The notes: a model not told the origin generated them from the sequence alone. A stretch of DNA of 64,000 nucleotides from Peptoclostridium litorale DSM 5388 (GCF_900141635.1 NZ_FSRH01000013.1:36062-100061); one strand, 5' to 3'; positions 17,555 through 28,272 are shown, counted from the stretch's first letter. Made by a program: numbers and translations.

Positions 17555-18211
17555 TTATTTTTGAGAGCATATATCATTGATCAGCTCTGTCATTCCCTTT
17601 CCTTGAATCTTATCCATGGATTTTTTCATATCTCCTTCTTCAATCTTCTTGTACTTTACTATTCTTTCTATCCTTGTTCCATCTGTCTTTGATTTTAATA
17701 TGATCTTGTTTTCACCTACGTTAAGCTTAACTTCTTTTGCAAACAGTCCCATGGAACCTATTTCAAATGTCTCTTTTTTCAAACGCTTAGTGAATTTTTT
17801 AGTTTTAGGCTTTTTGTCTCCATTGCTCTCAGACTTACTTGAAGACACTTTATCCTGGCCTTCAGATTTTTCGCCTCCATCTTTGCCTGATTCCAGAGGC
17901 TTTGAATCCACACCATCTTTATCCTTTATCTCAATAATAACCTTTTCTTCCTGTCCATATACTTCCAGTAATACAGATGTTCCCGATATTCCCTTGCCCG
18001 ATATTACAACTGTTGAATTTGTAGTAACCATATAATCAGGCTCTGGCTTTATAAGTTCTATACTCGCCTGCTGATTAGCACTCTCAATATTGTCTTCAAT
18101 TTTCACAGGCTCTGCATCTTTTAAATCCACATTTGTAGAATCGGCATGTGCTACCATTCCGCTTCCTGCGAGCATCAGGCACAATATAAATCCTGAAGCC
18201 AGTTTTTTCAT
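17555..18211 (-). CDS. Secreted protein of unknown function in the Wal operon
   Basis: 218 residues. A signal peptide (about 1-23, cleavage after AHA) is followed by a region resembling a small beta-sandwich (VTTNSTVVISGKGISGTSVLLEVYG, about 62-95), then a lysine, serine and glycine-rich linker (about 100-145) and a second beta-rich segment (MGLFAKEVKLNVGENKIILK). I recognise no family. It lies between walK and walH, where Bacillus has no gene, and is probably cotranscribed. A role in sensing or modulating the WalK extracytoplasmic domain, or in cell-wall maintenance, would be inference. Confidence 0.8.
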   Translation of the reverse strand: MKKLASGFILCLMLAGSGMVAHADSTNVDLKDAEPVKIEDNIESANQQASIELIKPEPDYMVTTNSTVVISGKGISGTSVLLEVYGQEEKVIIEIKDKDGVDSKPLESGKDGGEKSEGQDKVSSSKSESNGDKKPKTKKFTKRLKKETFEIGSMGLFAKEVKLNVGENKIILKSKTDGTRIERIVKYKKIEEGDMKKSMDKIQGKGMTELINDICSQK

Positions 18212-18314
18212 GACATACTCCTCCCCGCTTTACTAAATCATAACTCTACTTAACATAAATTATACACAATTTTTATTACAAAATGATTACAAACTGATTA
18301 AAATGTTTTTACAT

Positions 18315-18343
18315 TTATCCACATTCCCACAGATTTATCAACA
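18315..18343. other. Pair of DnaA boxes outside oriC
   Basis: TTATCCACA (18315-18323, perfect) and TTATCAACA (18335-18343, one mismatch), same orientation, between walK and the secreted-protein gene. They lie 34 kb from oriC. Confidence 0.5.
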
Positions 18344-18348
18344 ACCTT

Positions 18349-20142
18349 TTACACAGTGTGCGATGTGGGGATAGATATTATAAATGTAGAGCCTTTTTCT
18401 AATTCACTTTCCACATGTATCATTCCGCCATGCTCTTCAATTATGTGCTTTGTTATGGAAAGTCCAAGCCCCGTACCTCCCATGTCCCGCGACCTCGCCT
18501 TGTCCACCCTGTAAAATCTCTCAAATATCCTCGGAAGGGATTCTTTTGGTATTCCCATCCCATTGTCCCTTATGCTTATGTGGGCCCACGCCTCGTCCCT
18601 TGAAAGGGAAAGGCTTATTTCCCCTCCATCGGGAGTGTATTTTATACAGTTTGTAAGTATGTTTTGTATGGCCTGCTCCATTTTATGAGAGTCCATGTTT
18701 ACAATTATTGATTCCTCCGTGAATATATACCTGAACGTGTGGTTTTTCTCATTGAAGGCCACGCTCAGCTTTTTGGCTATGGATGAGATGAAGCCCACCG
18801 CGTCAATGGGCTCGAAATTCCAGTCCATATTTTTATTGTCCAGCTTCGAAAGCTTGAGCAGGTCTTTTACTATCATGGCCATTCTGTCAGATTCCTTTTC
18901 TATGACCTTTAGAAACTGGTTTTGAAGCTCTATGTCATCCACCGCACCGCTCAAAATGGTCTCCGCATAGCTTTTTATTGTGGTTATAGGAGTTTTAAGC
19001 TCATGCGATACATTTGCAACAAATTCCTTTCTCATATTTTCGAGCTTTTGGTGCTCTGTTATGTCCTGAAGCACCAGTATTATGCCGGCCACTTCCTTCT
19101 GGCTGTCCCTTAGCGATACAAAACTAACCTTTATCACAGTCCCGTTTGAAATCTCTATTATGTCGCTGCCGGATTCAAGCCCGTTTTTTATTATATTTGA
19201 AAGCTTTATTTTCTCGCTGTACCTGCCCATTATGTCGTCGTATTTCTTGCCTTCTATTTCGCTTTTTTCAAGACACATCATCTGCATGAACCTGGGGTTT
19301 AGATGCATTATCTGGCCGCTAAAATCGACCGCCAGCAGTCCGTCCGCCATGTGGTTTATTATTGCATCAAGCTTTCCCTTTTCGCTCGATATCTCAGAAA
19401 GAGTCTGTTTGAGCTTTGCCGTAAGGTAGTTGAACATTCTCCCAAGCTGTCCTATTTCATCATCAGACCTTACCTCTACGACCTGGTCAAAGTCTCCCTT
19501 TGCCATCTTAAGAGCTTTTTTTGTAACGTCATTTATTGGATTTGTTATGGATGTGGACACCAAAAATCCAAGGACTACTGTCACCAAAAGTCCAACTATC
19601 ATGGCCTTTATAAATATTATCTTTGAATTGTCGAGTATGTTGTATATCTCATCAAGGTTTGCCTTGCAGTATATTATTCCTATTACTTCGCCCTTTTCGT
19701 CCTCGTACGGAAACACCATATGCTTTACCCTGTATTTTTTCATGTCGTCTTCATTTATGTCTTTTTCATATATCTTTCCTGTAGACGCCGAGAGCATCGC
19801 GTATTCATCAAAAAAATCCATTGCATATAGGTTTTCAATCTCACGGTTTGTGGATGCGATTATCTTAAAGTCATTTTCCGCATCTATTATGCTTATCTGA
19901 TACCCTATTGAAAGCGGCGTTCTATACAGGTCCTTTTGTATGTTTTTGTAGTTCTCACTCAAATCCTCTTCTGGAAGAAATTTCTTGACTGTGTTGTTGG
20001 ATATATACCGAAGGTCGTCCCTGACCTTGTTCAGGTAGTACGTTTCAAACTGGTTAGTTATGAAAACGCCCACTATCACCATCGCTATGAATACAAGCAA
20101 GAAATATATCGTTATAAGCCTCCACCTTATGCTGCTGAACAA
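18349..20142 (-). CDS. walK: WalK sensor histidine kinase
   Basis: 597 residues with the WalK architecture: membrane segment (about 8-28), extracytoplasmic sensor domain (about 30-175), second membrane segment (about 178-200), HAMP (about 200-252), PAS (about 260-370), HisKA with phospho-acceptor His in SHELKTPITTIKSYAETI (near 383) and an HATPase domain with the N box, DNGMGIP and GTGLGLSI. It controls cell-wall hydrolase genes through WalR. It starts 3 bases after walR ends. An intracellular PAS domain, present in Bacillus and staphylococcal WalK, is retained. Confidence 0.95.
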   Translation of the reverse strand: MFSSIRWRLITIYFLLVFIAMVIVGVFITNQFETYYLNKVRDDLRYISNNTVKKFLPEEDLSENYKNIQKDLYRTPLSIGYQISIIDAENDFKIIASTNREIENLYAMDFFDEYAMLSASTGKIYEKDINEDDMKKYRVKHMVFPYEDEKGEVIGIIYCKANLDEIYNILDNSKIIFIKAMIVGLLVTVVLGFLVSTSITNPINDVTKKALKMAKGDFDQVVEVRSDDEIGQLGRMFNYLTAKLKQTLSEISSEKGKLDAIINHMADGLLAVDFSGQIMHLNPRFMQMMCLEKSEIEGKKYDDIMGRYSEKIKLSNIIKNGLESGSDIIEISNGTVIKVSFVSLRDSQKEVAGIILVLQDITEHQKLENMRKEFVANVSHELKTPITTIKSYAETILSGAVDDIELQNQFLKVIEKESDRMAMIVKDLLKLSKLDNKNMDWNFEPIDAVGFISSIAKKLSVAFNEKNHTFRYIFTEESIIVNMDSHKMEQAIQNILTNCIKYTPDGGEISLSLSRDEAWAHISIRDNGMGIPKESLPRIFERFYRVDKARSRDMGGTGLGLSITKHIIEEHGGMIHVESELEKGSTFIISIPTSHTV

Positions 20143-20145
20143 ATT

Positions 20146-20838
20146 CTAGTCCCCCTTGAAATAGTATCCAACCCCACGCTTTGTAATTATATATGCAGGG
20201 CTTGATGAGTCGGTTTCTATTTTTTCCCTGAGTCTTCTCACAGTTACATCCACAGTCCTTATATCCCCGTAGTATTCATATCCCCAGACTTGTTCAAGCA
20301 GCTGCTCTCTTGAAAAAACCTGCTCCTTTTGGGTAGACAAAAATTTCAAAAGTTCAAACTCCCTTACGGTAAGGTCTATTATCCTGCCTTCTTTTTTGAC
20401 CTCGTATTTCATAAGATCAACAGTCAGGTCTTCAAATCTGAGCAGGTCATCATTGCCTGCAGAAATTCCGCTCATATCCACGCGTCTTAGATTCGCCTTG
20501 ACCCTGGCCACGAGCTCCCTTACGCTGAAAGGCTTTGTTATATAGTCATCCGCCCCCAGTTCCAGCCCGAGTATCTTGTCCACTTCCTCTTCTTTTGCAG
20601 TGACCATTATTATGGGAATCATATATTTTTCCCTTATCTTTTTACAAACCTCAAATCCATCATATTTAGGCAGCATTATATCCAAAAGCACTATGTCCGG
20701 CTCGAATTGCCAAGTCTTTTTTATCGCATCTTCGCCGTCATATGCGATTTCCACAGTATAGCCTTCCTTTTCAAGGTTGAATTTAAGTATATCTGCAATA
20801 GGTTTTTCGTCGTCCACCACAAGTATTTTTTTACTCAT
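20146..20838 (-). CDS. walR: WalR response regulator (OmpR family)
   Basis: 230 residues: receiver domain with phospho-acceptor Asp in VLLDIMLP (near 53), acidic pair DDE, and Lys in [13 protein letters not shown], then an OmpR-type winged helix ([22 protein letters not shown] ... [25 protein letters not shown] split across the domain). Partner of WalK; in low-G+C Gram-positives it activates cell-wall hydrolase genes and is often essential. GGGAGGGG precedes the ATG. It heads the leftward operon. The adjacent M23 endopeptidase gene is a plausible target. Confidence 0.96.
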   Translation of the reverse strand: MSKKILVVDDEKPIADILKFNLEKEGYTVEIAYDGEDAIKKTWQFEPDIVLLDIMLPKYDGFEVCKKIREKYMIPIIMVTAKEEEVDKILGLELGADDYITKPFSVRELVARVKANLRRVDMSGISAGNDDLLRFEDLTVDLMKYEVKKEGRIIDLTVREFELLKFLSTQKEQVFSREQLLEQVWGYEYYGDIRTVDVTVRRLREKIETDSSSPAYIITKRGVGYYFKGD

Positions 20839-20874
20839 ATTTTCCCCTCCCAGGACACACCTTCAATTAGAATC

Positions 20875-20880
20875 ATTATA
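20875..20880 (-). promoter_or_regulatory. Candidate -10 of the wal operon promoter
   Basis: TATAAT on the minus strand about 37 bases before the walR start. No strong -35 is visible. Confidence 0.4.
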
Positions 20881-20957
20881 CATCAAAAACATGTGAAATT
20901 TAGTCTATATCGACAACAAATTTATGCAAACACTCATACTTTTTTTGCTCTAACTAC

Positions 20958-20985
20958 AAAAAGCTGTTGAAATTCAACAGCTTTT
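20958..20985 (-). terminator. Intrinsic terminator after the M23 endopeptidase gene
   Basis: The stem AAAAGCTGTTGAA with its complement is followed by T residues on the minus strand, 17 bases beyond the stop. Confidence 0.8.
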
Positions 20986-21001
20986 GAGTGTCCTCTATAT
21001 T

Positions 21002-22561
21002 TTAATAGCTTACATATTTTTTTGGATTTTGAGGCGTACCGTTTTTTCTAACTTCAAAGTGGAGATGAGGACCCGTTGACCTTCCCGTATTTCCCACAGC
21101 AGCAATCTTTTGTCCCCTGTATACTCTGCTTCCATTTGAAACATCCAGCTGGCTGCAGTGCGCATAGTAAGTCTGGTACCCATTTTCGTGATTTATTATT
21201 ATAACTTTTCCATATCCATTTTTCCAACCTGAATATGTTACCTTTCCTCCATCAGCCGCATATATTGGAGTCCCTATTGAATTTGCTACATCTATCCCCT
21301 CGTGCATCTTTCCCCATCTTCTGCCGAACGGAGATGAAAGCCTTCCCCTCGTCGGATTGATGAAGCTTCCGAATGCAAGAGTCTTAGGTCTTTCCTTTAT
21401 TCCATTAAGTACTATTTTGCTCTTTGGATCCTGCACTATATTCTCTTGCATTATCTCTGTCGATGCAAGAACCCCGTCTATTTTTACCTGTTTTGCCTTT
21501 ATTTTTTTTACACCTTCATATCCCTCTTCTTTGACCTTCTTGTCGCCCTTGTACATGGCCTTTGTATCCTCATATACGACTTCATACGGTATTTTTTCCT
21601 CGTATGTAATCTCCTGTGTGGTCTTGACGCTTATATAGGGCTTTGGCACTGTCACGTTGATCTGCTGGTCTATTTGGAGCTTTTCAACATTCACGTCCGG
21701 ATTTGCCTTTTCTATGTCGCTTACATGAATGTCAAGCTCTCTTGCTATGCTCCATGCACTGTCTCCGGTCTTTACCTTGTAAGTCTGCAGCTTGTCTGTT
21801 CCCTGGGCTATGTATGTAAGTGCCTTTTCGCTAGACTTTATGTCTGCTATGTTGGCCTGCACCTTTTCAATCTTAACCTCCTGTATGAAATCTATTTCCC
21901 TGTTGCTTATGCCCTCTTCGTCTTCCTCATAAGGCTGTTTTATATTCTGGAGTATCTCATTGGCCTCTTCCTCCGACTTTACAACGGTAACAATCTGTCC
22001 ATCGGCAACTATCCCGAATGCATCCATTTGAACGTCTATGCTTTGTCTTATTCTCGCCTCAAGCTTGCTGCCGGCAATAATCTGTGCCTTTGAAACATGA
22101 ACCCTTTTCATTTCTATGCTTTGGCCTATCTTTATGTCCTCGCCAAACTGGGCCGGGACACTTCCCTTTATGTCTTCGACAAGCCCATATACCTCAGACT
22201 TCTTGTCAACTATCCCTATCATCTTTCCGTCTATGTATACCTCGTAGTTCAAAGTCGAAAAATATGCCGTTCCTGCAAGAATGACTATCAACGCAGATGC
22301 AGTAACGGTATAAAAAATATTCTTATTGGCATTCAGCGCCGACCATTTGTTTTCAGCGCCTAAAATCTTTTTAAGCTCTGCCGTATTTTTATTGTATGTA
22401 TCTTTAAATCTATCAAGCATATGGCCATTTCCATATGATTCCTTCGCATTTTCAATTATTTCGACAAGGCTGTCCCTGCCCTTTAGTGCCACATCTTTGG
22501 CCTTTTTTGAAATTGACTTTATACTGTCAGCCAATTTATTTAAATTATCAGAATTCATCAT
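21002..22561 (-). CDS. LysM-G5-M23 cell-wall endopeptidase
   Basis: 519 residues. A membrane anchor (about 70-95, NIFYTVTASALIVILAGTAYF), a beta-rich region, a LysM domain (about 255-302, YKVKTGDSAWSIARELDIHV), a G5-like domain (about 310-385) and a C-terminal M23 peptidase domain (about 405-515). Zinc ligands are visible in HEGIDVA and HLHFEVR. Such enzymes cut peptidoglycan cross-bridges, and the anchor would tether it outside the membrane. AAAGGAG lies 4 and 7 bases before two adjacent ATG codons, so the start is uncertain by one residue. It sits next to walRK. Confidence 0.92.
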   Translation of the reverse strand: MMNSDNLNKLADSIKSISKKAKDVALKGRDSLVEIIENAKESYGNGHMLDRFKDTYNKNTAELKKILGAENKWSALNANKNIFYTVTASALIVILAGTAYFSTLNYEVYIDGKMIGIVDKKSEVYGLVEDIKGSVPAQFGEDIKIGQSIEMKRVHVSKAQIIAGSKLEARIRQSIDVQMDAFGIVADGQIVTVVKSEEEANEILQNIKQPYEEDEEGISNREIDFIQEVKIEKVQANIADIKSSEKALTYIAQGTDKLQTYKVKTGDSAWSIARELDIHVSDIEKANPDVNVEKLQIDQQINVTVPKPYISVKTTQEITYEEKIPYEVVYEDTKAMYKGDKKVKEEGYEGVKKIKAKQVKIDGVLASTEIMQENIVQDPKSKIVLNGIKERPKTLAFGSFINPTRGRLSSPFGRRWGKMHEGIDVANSIGTPIYAADGGKVTYSGWKNGYGKVIIINHENGYQTYYAHCSQLDVSNGSRVYRGQKIAAVGNTGRSTGPHLHFEVRKNGTPQNPKKYVSY

Positions 22562-22590
22562 AATGCTCCTTTCAATAAAAACTACACTCT

Positions 22591-22620
22591 ATTATACCAA
22601 ATTTCCGCACCTTATTTCAA
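22591..22620 (-). promoter_or_regulatory. Promoter of the M23 endopeptidase gene
   Basis: TTGAAA and the extended -10 TGGTATAAT on the minus strand, 18 bases apart, about 30 bases upstream of the start codon. Confidence 0.7.
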
Positions 22621-22766
22621 ATTACAGCTTAAATTATATTATTTTTTTGTGAATTGATATGATTTCTCAAATCAAACACCATGGCAGGCGTTCCAATTGC
22701 AGCTTCAATGAAATTTCGGGTTGAAATGCACATATATATTATGATAGTGTAGTAATCTGCATGTGA

Positions 22767-22772
22767 TATAAT
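22767..22772 (+). promoter_or_regulatory. Extended -10 promoter of the DnaD-like gene
   Basis: TGATATAAT, 20 bases upstream of the start codon. The -35 region (22744-22749) is poor. This places transcription start almost at the ribosome site, giving a very short leader. Confidence 0.5.
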
Positions 22773-22791
22773 TTAAATTGAGGTGGTAATA

Positions 22792-23859
22792 ATGTTTTAT
22801 AAAGAAAAATCGGATGTAAGCTTCGGCCAAACTCCTATTGACAATATATTCATAGACATATTCATGCCAATGGCAAACGGAACATTTGTAATGGTGTATC
22901 TTCTTGGGTACAGATACTCGCTTGAACCATACGACAGCGAAAATTCCCCTGGCAATATCACAATATCAAAAAATCTTGGCATACCCCTTTCAGACGTGCT
23001 TTCTGCCTGGGAATTTTGGGAAGGAAAGGGCATAGTAAAAAGGCATTCCGACTCGTCATTTGACGACGGAAAATACAGCGTGGAGTTTATGGACCTTAAA
23101 AGGCTCTATCTAGAAAATATAAAGCCCCACTCATTAAACTCCTCCACAGGAAGCATAGGCGTGAACGATCTGATACAGCTCAATGAAAATGAAAGCATAC
23201 GAGGCATGTTCAACTCGGTAAACGAAATAATATCAAGGGAGCTTGCTCCAAACGAAAAGCAAAAGATACTCCAGATAATGGAACGCTATAATATGCCATG
23301 CGACATTATAAAGGCGGCATATTCATTTGCAAAAAATAAAAAGGGAATAAAAAATGTCAATTTCGTGGAAGGGATAATAAGGAACTGGTACGATATGAAT
23401 ATCTCAGATATAAGTGCTCTCGAAGAATACCTCAAAGAGCGCTCTGAAAGAATGGTGCTATATAGCAGGGTTTTCAGGTCTTTAGGATTTACAAGGCAGC
23501 CTTCTCAGGAAGAGAGAAAAGTAATGGACTCTTGGATGGATGGTCTCTCATTTGACATGGATATTATTTTGAAGGCATGCTCCAAATCCAAGAATACGTC
23601 CAACCCTTCAATAGCCTATATAGATGGTATTTTGAAAAGCTGGCACTCCAAAGGCTTTACCTCAGCTGAAGACACCCAAAAGGAAGATGCCGAAAGAGAA
23701 AATCAAAAGATCATCTCCGCCGGCAAAAATACTCAGTACCAAAAAAACCAAAATCCTTACAAGACGAAATTTCATTACAAGGAAGAGCGTAGTTCCAGAT
23801 ACACACCTGAAGAACTCGAAAAAATTCTTTTAGAAAACCAAAGGAAAAAATTTAAGTAG
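22792..23859 (+). CDS. DnaD-domain replication initiation protein
   Basis: 355 residues. An N-terminal winged-helix-like region (ITISKNLGIPLSDVLSAWEFWEGKGI, about 60-85) and two DnaB_2/DnaD-type domains (about 130-205 and 210-285; ILQIMERYNMPCDIIKAAYSFA and the similar MDSWMDGLSFDMDIILKAC). These primosomal proteins remodel origin DNA and help load the replicative helicase. I chose the ATG at 22792 after GAGGTGG; the GTG at 22783 lies inside that site. The next gene, 10 bases on, encodes a DnaI-like ATPase, so together they form a helicase-loading operon. The acidic/basic C-terminal tail is unstructured. Confidence 0.88.
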   Translation: MFYKEKSDVSFGQTPIDNIFIDIFMPMANGTFVMVYLLGYRYSLEPYDSENSPGNITISKNLGIPLSDVLSAWEFWEGKGIVKRHSDSSFDDGKYSVEFMDLKRLYLENIKPHSLNSSTGSIGVNDLIQLNENESIRGMFNSVNEIISRELAPNEKQKILQIMERYNMPCDIIKAAYSFAKNKKGIKNVNFVEGIIRNWYDMNISDISALEEYLKERSERMVLYSRVFRSLGFTRQPSQEERKVMDSWMDGLSFDMDIILKACSKSKNTSNPSIAYIDGILKSWHSKGFTSAEDTQKEDAERENQKIISAGKNTQYQKNQNPYKTKFHYKEERSSRYTPEELEKILLENQRKKFK

Positions 23860-23869
23860 GTGAAAATAC

Positions 23870-24856
23870 ATGAGAGAGCAAAAAATAAGAACAATTCTTT
23901 TAAATTACGAAAAGAAAAGGGACAAAGCCCATATAGACCTTGAACACCGAAAGAAAGAGATTTATTCCAAATTTCCTCAAATTGAAAAGATAGATAGTTC
24001 AATATTTAGCATAGGCCTTAAAATGAGCAGGCTTGCACTGGAAAATCCAAACATGACTTCTGAGATAGTCCTGCAGTCCAAGCAGAAAATCGAAGCCCTC
24101 AAACAGGAAAAGGACAGCATACTAAAGGCAAACGGCTATTCACCCGACTACCTTAAAATCAAGTTCGAGTGCCCTCTTTGCAATGACAAGGGATTTTTAA
24201 AAAACGGCCAAAAATGCAAATGCCTGAGGCAGGAGATAATCAGCGAAGCGTATAATATGTCCAACATAAGAAAGGTCATACAAAAGGAAAACCTATCCAC
24301 TTTCAACCTCGACATATTTTCAGACACAAGGGGCAGCGACGAGCCTTGCTCCCAGAAGGAAAACATGGCAAACATACTTACAATATGCGATGACTTCATA
24401 AGAGATTTCAACAAAAACACGGGCGAAAACCTGCTTTTCTACGGCACCACGGGCTCTGGCAAGACATTCATGTGCAACTGCATAGCAAAAGACCTACTGG
24501 ACAAGGGCTATTTTGTAATATACCAGACAGCATTTGCACTGTTTGAAATAGTCGAAAACCACAAGTTTCAAAAGGGAAACAGGGACATAGGCGCGGACTC
24601 ATACCGTTCACTTTTCGAGTCGGACCTTCTTATAATAGACGATCTTGGCACTGAAATCCAAAACTCCTTTACAAACAGCGAGCTTTTTCACATAATAAAT
24701 TCAAGACTTGTAGCTGGCAAAAAGACTGTAATATCCACAAACCTTTCTCTCGGAGAGCTTTCCCAAAGATATACAGACCGGATATTTTCAAGAATTTCAA
24801 GCAGCTTCACTCTTTTGAAATTCTTTGGAAAAGACCTCAGGTGGGAAAACAGGTAA
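23870..24856 (+). CDS. dnaI: DnaI/DnaC-like helicase-loader ATPase
   Basis: 328 residues. An N-terminal coiled region, a zinc-binding motif (FECPLCNDKGFLKNGQKCKC, about 100-119) and a C-terminal AAA+ domain with Walker A GTTGSGKT (near 190), Walker B LLIIDDLG (near 253) and the sensor region VISTNLSL. The zinc-finger plus AAA+ plan matches Bacillus DnaI, which loads the DnaB-type helicase. It is cotranscribed with the DnaD-like gene; the helicase gene itself is 7 kb away. A strong terminator overlaps the last codon. Confidence 0.9.
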   Translation: MREQKIRTILLNYEKKRDKAHIDLEHRKKEIYSKFPQIEKIDSSIFSIGLKMSRLALENPNMTSEIVLQSKQKIEALKQEKDSILKANGYSPDYLKIKFECPLCNDKGFLKNGQKCKCLRQEIISEAYNMSNIRKVIQKENLSTFNLDIFSDTRGSDEPCSQKENMANILTICDDFIRDFNKNTGENLLFYGTTGSGKTFMCNCIAKDLLDKGYFVIYQTAFALFEIVENHKFQKGNRDIGADSYRSLFESDLLIIDDLGTEIQNSFTNSELFHIINSRLVAGKKTVISTNLSLGELSQRYTDRIFSRISSSFTLLKFFGKDLRWENR

Positions 24857-24890
24857 AAAAAAACCATCTGCGTAGCAGATGGTTTTTTTT
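24855..24890 (+). terminator. Intrinsic terminator after dnaI
   Basis: CCATCTGC, loop GTA, GCAGATGG, flanked by eight A and eight T residues; a strong, potentially bidirectional terminator. Confidence 0.92.
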
Positions 24891-24897
24891 AATGAAA

Positions 24898-24923
24898 AAG
24901 CGACTGTGACGCCACAGTCGCTT
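24898..24923 (-). terminator. Intrinsic terminator after tRNA-Val
   Basis: An 11-bp stem (AAGCGACTGTG with its complement) followed by TTTTT on the minus strand, directly downstream of the tRNA. Confidence 0.85.
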
Positions 24924-24928
24924 AAAAT

Positions 24929-25004
24929 TGGTGGGAGCAACAGGGCTCGAACCTGTGACCCCCTGCTTGTAAGGCAGGTGCTCTCCCAGCTGAGCTATGC
25001 TCCC
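24929..25004 (-). tRNA. tRNA-Val (anticodon TAC)
   Basis: The 76 bases fold as a cloverleaf: acceptor GGGAGCA with TGCTCCC, D arm TAGCTCAGCTGGGAGAGCA, anticodon loop CTTACAA with TAC at 24969-24971, variable loop GGGTC, T arm with GGTTCGAGCC and an encoded CCA end. TAC reads GUN valine codons. Confidence 0.97.
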
Positions 25005-25173
25005 ACGTCAATTTCTCAAATTGCCTAATTATTATTCTACTACCCTTTACCATATATGTCAACATTAAAATTGTATTTATTCAAAATTTTTGAATATAAT
25101 TTCAAAGCGACATGGATATTCCCCTGGCCAAATCAACAATCTGCATATGAAATTGACCCCTACATAGCAGTTC

Positions 25174-25255
25174 AAAAAGACATGTGTATGGTATTATGCC
25201 TCACATGTCTTTCTGGAATTAACTGTCATATGAATATTTCATATGACAGTTAATT
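25174..25255 (-). terminator. Tandem hairpins after purA
   Basis: Two stems follow the purA stop. The first (25217-25255) is a perfect 18-bp palindrome around TAT, with no T run on the minus strand. The second (25176-25212, AAAGACATGTG with its complement) is followed by TTTTT on the minus strand and is the likely terminator. The first hairpin has a T run on the plus strand, so the pair may insulate both directions. Confidence 0.7.
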
Positions 25256-25257
25256 TT

Positions 25258-26568
<1,311 letters not shown>

Positions 26569-26656
26569 TCATTAATATTCGAACACTCCAAGGATAATTT
26601 TATCAAATATACGGATTGTAATCAATCTTAAAATATAATTTTGTGCTAAATAGGAC

Positions 26657-26683
26657 AAAAAAAACCCCACTTTTACGCGGGGC
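26657..26683 (-). terminator. Intrinsic terminator after the desulfurase-like gene
   Basis: CCCCGC, loop, GTGGGG (one G-U pair) followed by eight T residues on the minus strand. Confidence 0.75.
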
Positions 26684-26783
26684 TCCCTTACTACGGTCAT
26701 TATATACATATTTTGCATTTTCAAAATGAACTTTATCAGTCTGATTCACAGCGCATTTTTGTCTACCATTTGATGTTTACAGT

Positions 26784-27941
26784 CTATTCCAGCTCCGAAA
26801 GCACATTTTTTATCGCCTGCACAGCATATTCAATTTCTTCCATTGTAGTTGCATATCCAAAGCTGAATCTTACGGTTCCCTGGGGGAATGTACCAAGAGT
26901 CTTATGTGCAGATGGCGCACAGTGAAGGCCCACCCTTGTAGATATGTTATACTCCTTTTGAAGCGCAAATCCTATTTCGGCATTGTCGTTTTCAGGAAAA
27001 TCTATAGAGACAACCGCAGTTCTTCCGCTTGCATCCTTTTTACCTATTAGCTTTGCGCCTTCTATGCCCTTGACCCCGTCTATGAAAGCCTGTGTTATTT
27101 CCATTTCATGTTCTTTTATGCCCTCTATGCCTGTCTTTTTAAGGTATGAAAGCGCCGCGTGAAGTCCGTATATTCCCACTATGTTTTGAGTTCCCGATTC
27201 AAATTTGTCAGGCATGTAGCTAGGCTGCTCCTCAGACTCTGAAAGGCTTCCAGTCCCCCCTTCAATGAAAGGTGATACATTTTCATTGAGCCTGTCGCTT
27301 ATTACAAATCCACCCATTCCCGGAGGCCCCAAAAGGCTCTTGTGACCTGTAAATGTTATGGCATCGGCATTTAGCTTTTTCATATCAACATCAAGCACAC
27401 CGGCAGTCTGTGCCGCATCCACTATGAAAAACAGGTCATTTTCTACTGCAATATTGCCCACGGCCTCAAGGTCAAGCACTGTTCCGCATACGTTTGAAGC
27501 ATGCATCATAACTATGGCCTTTGTATTTGCCTTTATTGCATCTTTTACATCCTTAGGATCTATCTCTCCCGTTTCACTGCACTGAACCCTTGTAAATTCG
27601 GCTCCACTTTTCGAAAGCCCAACAATAGGCCTCATTACGGCATTGTGTTCCATGGATGAGACTATCACGTGGTCTCCCGATTTTAAAAGCCCTTTTATTA
27701 TTATATTGAGGCTTTCCGTTATGTTCTTTGTGAATATAACATTTTCAGTCTTGTCGAAATTGAAAAGTTCGCATATCATTTCTCTGGCTTCAAGCACTAT
27801 TCTCTCTGCGGCAAAAGCCGAGTCGTAAGCGCCCCTGCTGACATTGCATCCCACGTTGTTTATATAGTTCGCCATGGCTTCTCCCACGCCAGGAGCCTTT
27901 GGAAAAGCCGTGGCTCCGTTGTCCATATATACCTTTTTCAT
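26784..27941 (-). CDS. Cysteine desulfurase/selenocysteine lyase family protein
   Basis: 385 residues, fold-type I PLP enzyme of the class V aminotransferase family. PLP Lys lies in TGHKSLLGPPG (near 203), the PLP-contacting Asp/Gln in VDAAQTAG (near 178), and the persulfide/selenide Cys in RVGLHCAPSAHKTLG (near 343). The sequence fits the desulfurase subfamily often found with YedE/YedF genes, where it would release sulfur or selenium from (seleno)cysteine for transfer to a carrier. It diverges from yedE across a 331-base spacer. GGAGG lies 7 bases before the ATG. A sulfur-only role cannot be excluded. Confidence 0.88.
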   Translation of the reverse strand: MKKVYMDNGATAFPKAPGVGEAMANYINNVGCNVSRGAYDSAFAAERIVLEAREMICELFNFDKTENVIFTKNITESLNIIIKGLLKSGDHVIVSSMEHNAVMRPIVGLSKSGAEFTRVQCSETGEIDPKDVKDAIKANTKAIVMMHASNVCGTVLDLEAVGNIAVENDLFFIVDAAQTAGVLDVDMKKLNADAITFTGHKSLLGPPGMGGFVISDRLNENVSPFIEGGTGSLSESEEQPSYMPDKFESGTQNIVGIYGLHAALSYLKKTGIEGIKEHEMEITQAFIDGVKGIEGAKLIGKKDASGRTAVVSIDFPENDNAEIGFALQKEYNISTRVGLHCAPSAHKTLGTFPQGTVRFSFGYATTMEEIEYAVQAIKNVLSELE

Positions 27942-28272
27942 GAAAATACCTCCGCTTCATACTTTATATTGCCCAAATTCAAAAATTCGATTCCGGGTGG
28001 TCTTATATACATCAGTGAATGCCATAATGCACAGCAATATACTGCACATAGCCGCTCAAATGATTAATTTGCACATTCCAAAACATTCCCCCTACTATGA
28101 TAATATAAAATACCCGGTATTTAAATCATTTATATGCAATCTATAGTTTTTATCCATAAAAATAACTTATAGTATTTGGCATATGTATAAGAACTTTCAA
28201 TTTAACCTTTACTCCTTTTGCTGTTACAATCTACTGGAATAAAACTTATATTTTTATGGGAGGGTTTTTAAA
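27942..28272. promoter_or_regulatory. Divergent control region between desulfurase-like gene and yedE
   Basis: The 331 bases carry both ribosome sites and, at 28108-28122, a perfect 15-base palindrome (AAATACCCGGTATTT) next to AT-rich sequence resembling a -10 region (TATGATAATATAAA). It is a plausible operator for a shared regulator. I could not fix either promoter and see no known riboswitch. Confidence 0.4.

Noticed and set aside
27942..28272. Riboswitch or SECIS-like element in the selenium locus
   Set aside because: No recognised conserved core; key Cys codons in the selenium genes are normal TGT/TGC, with no in-frame TGA needing read-through.
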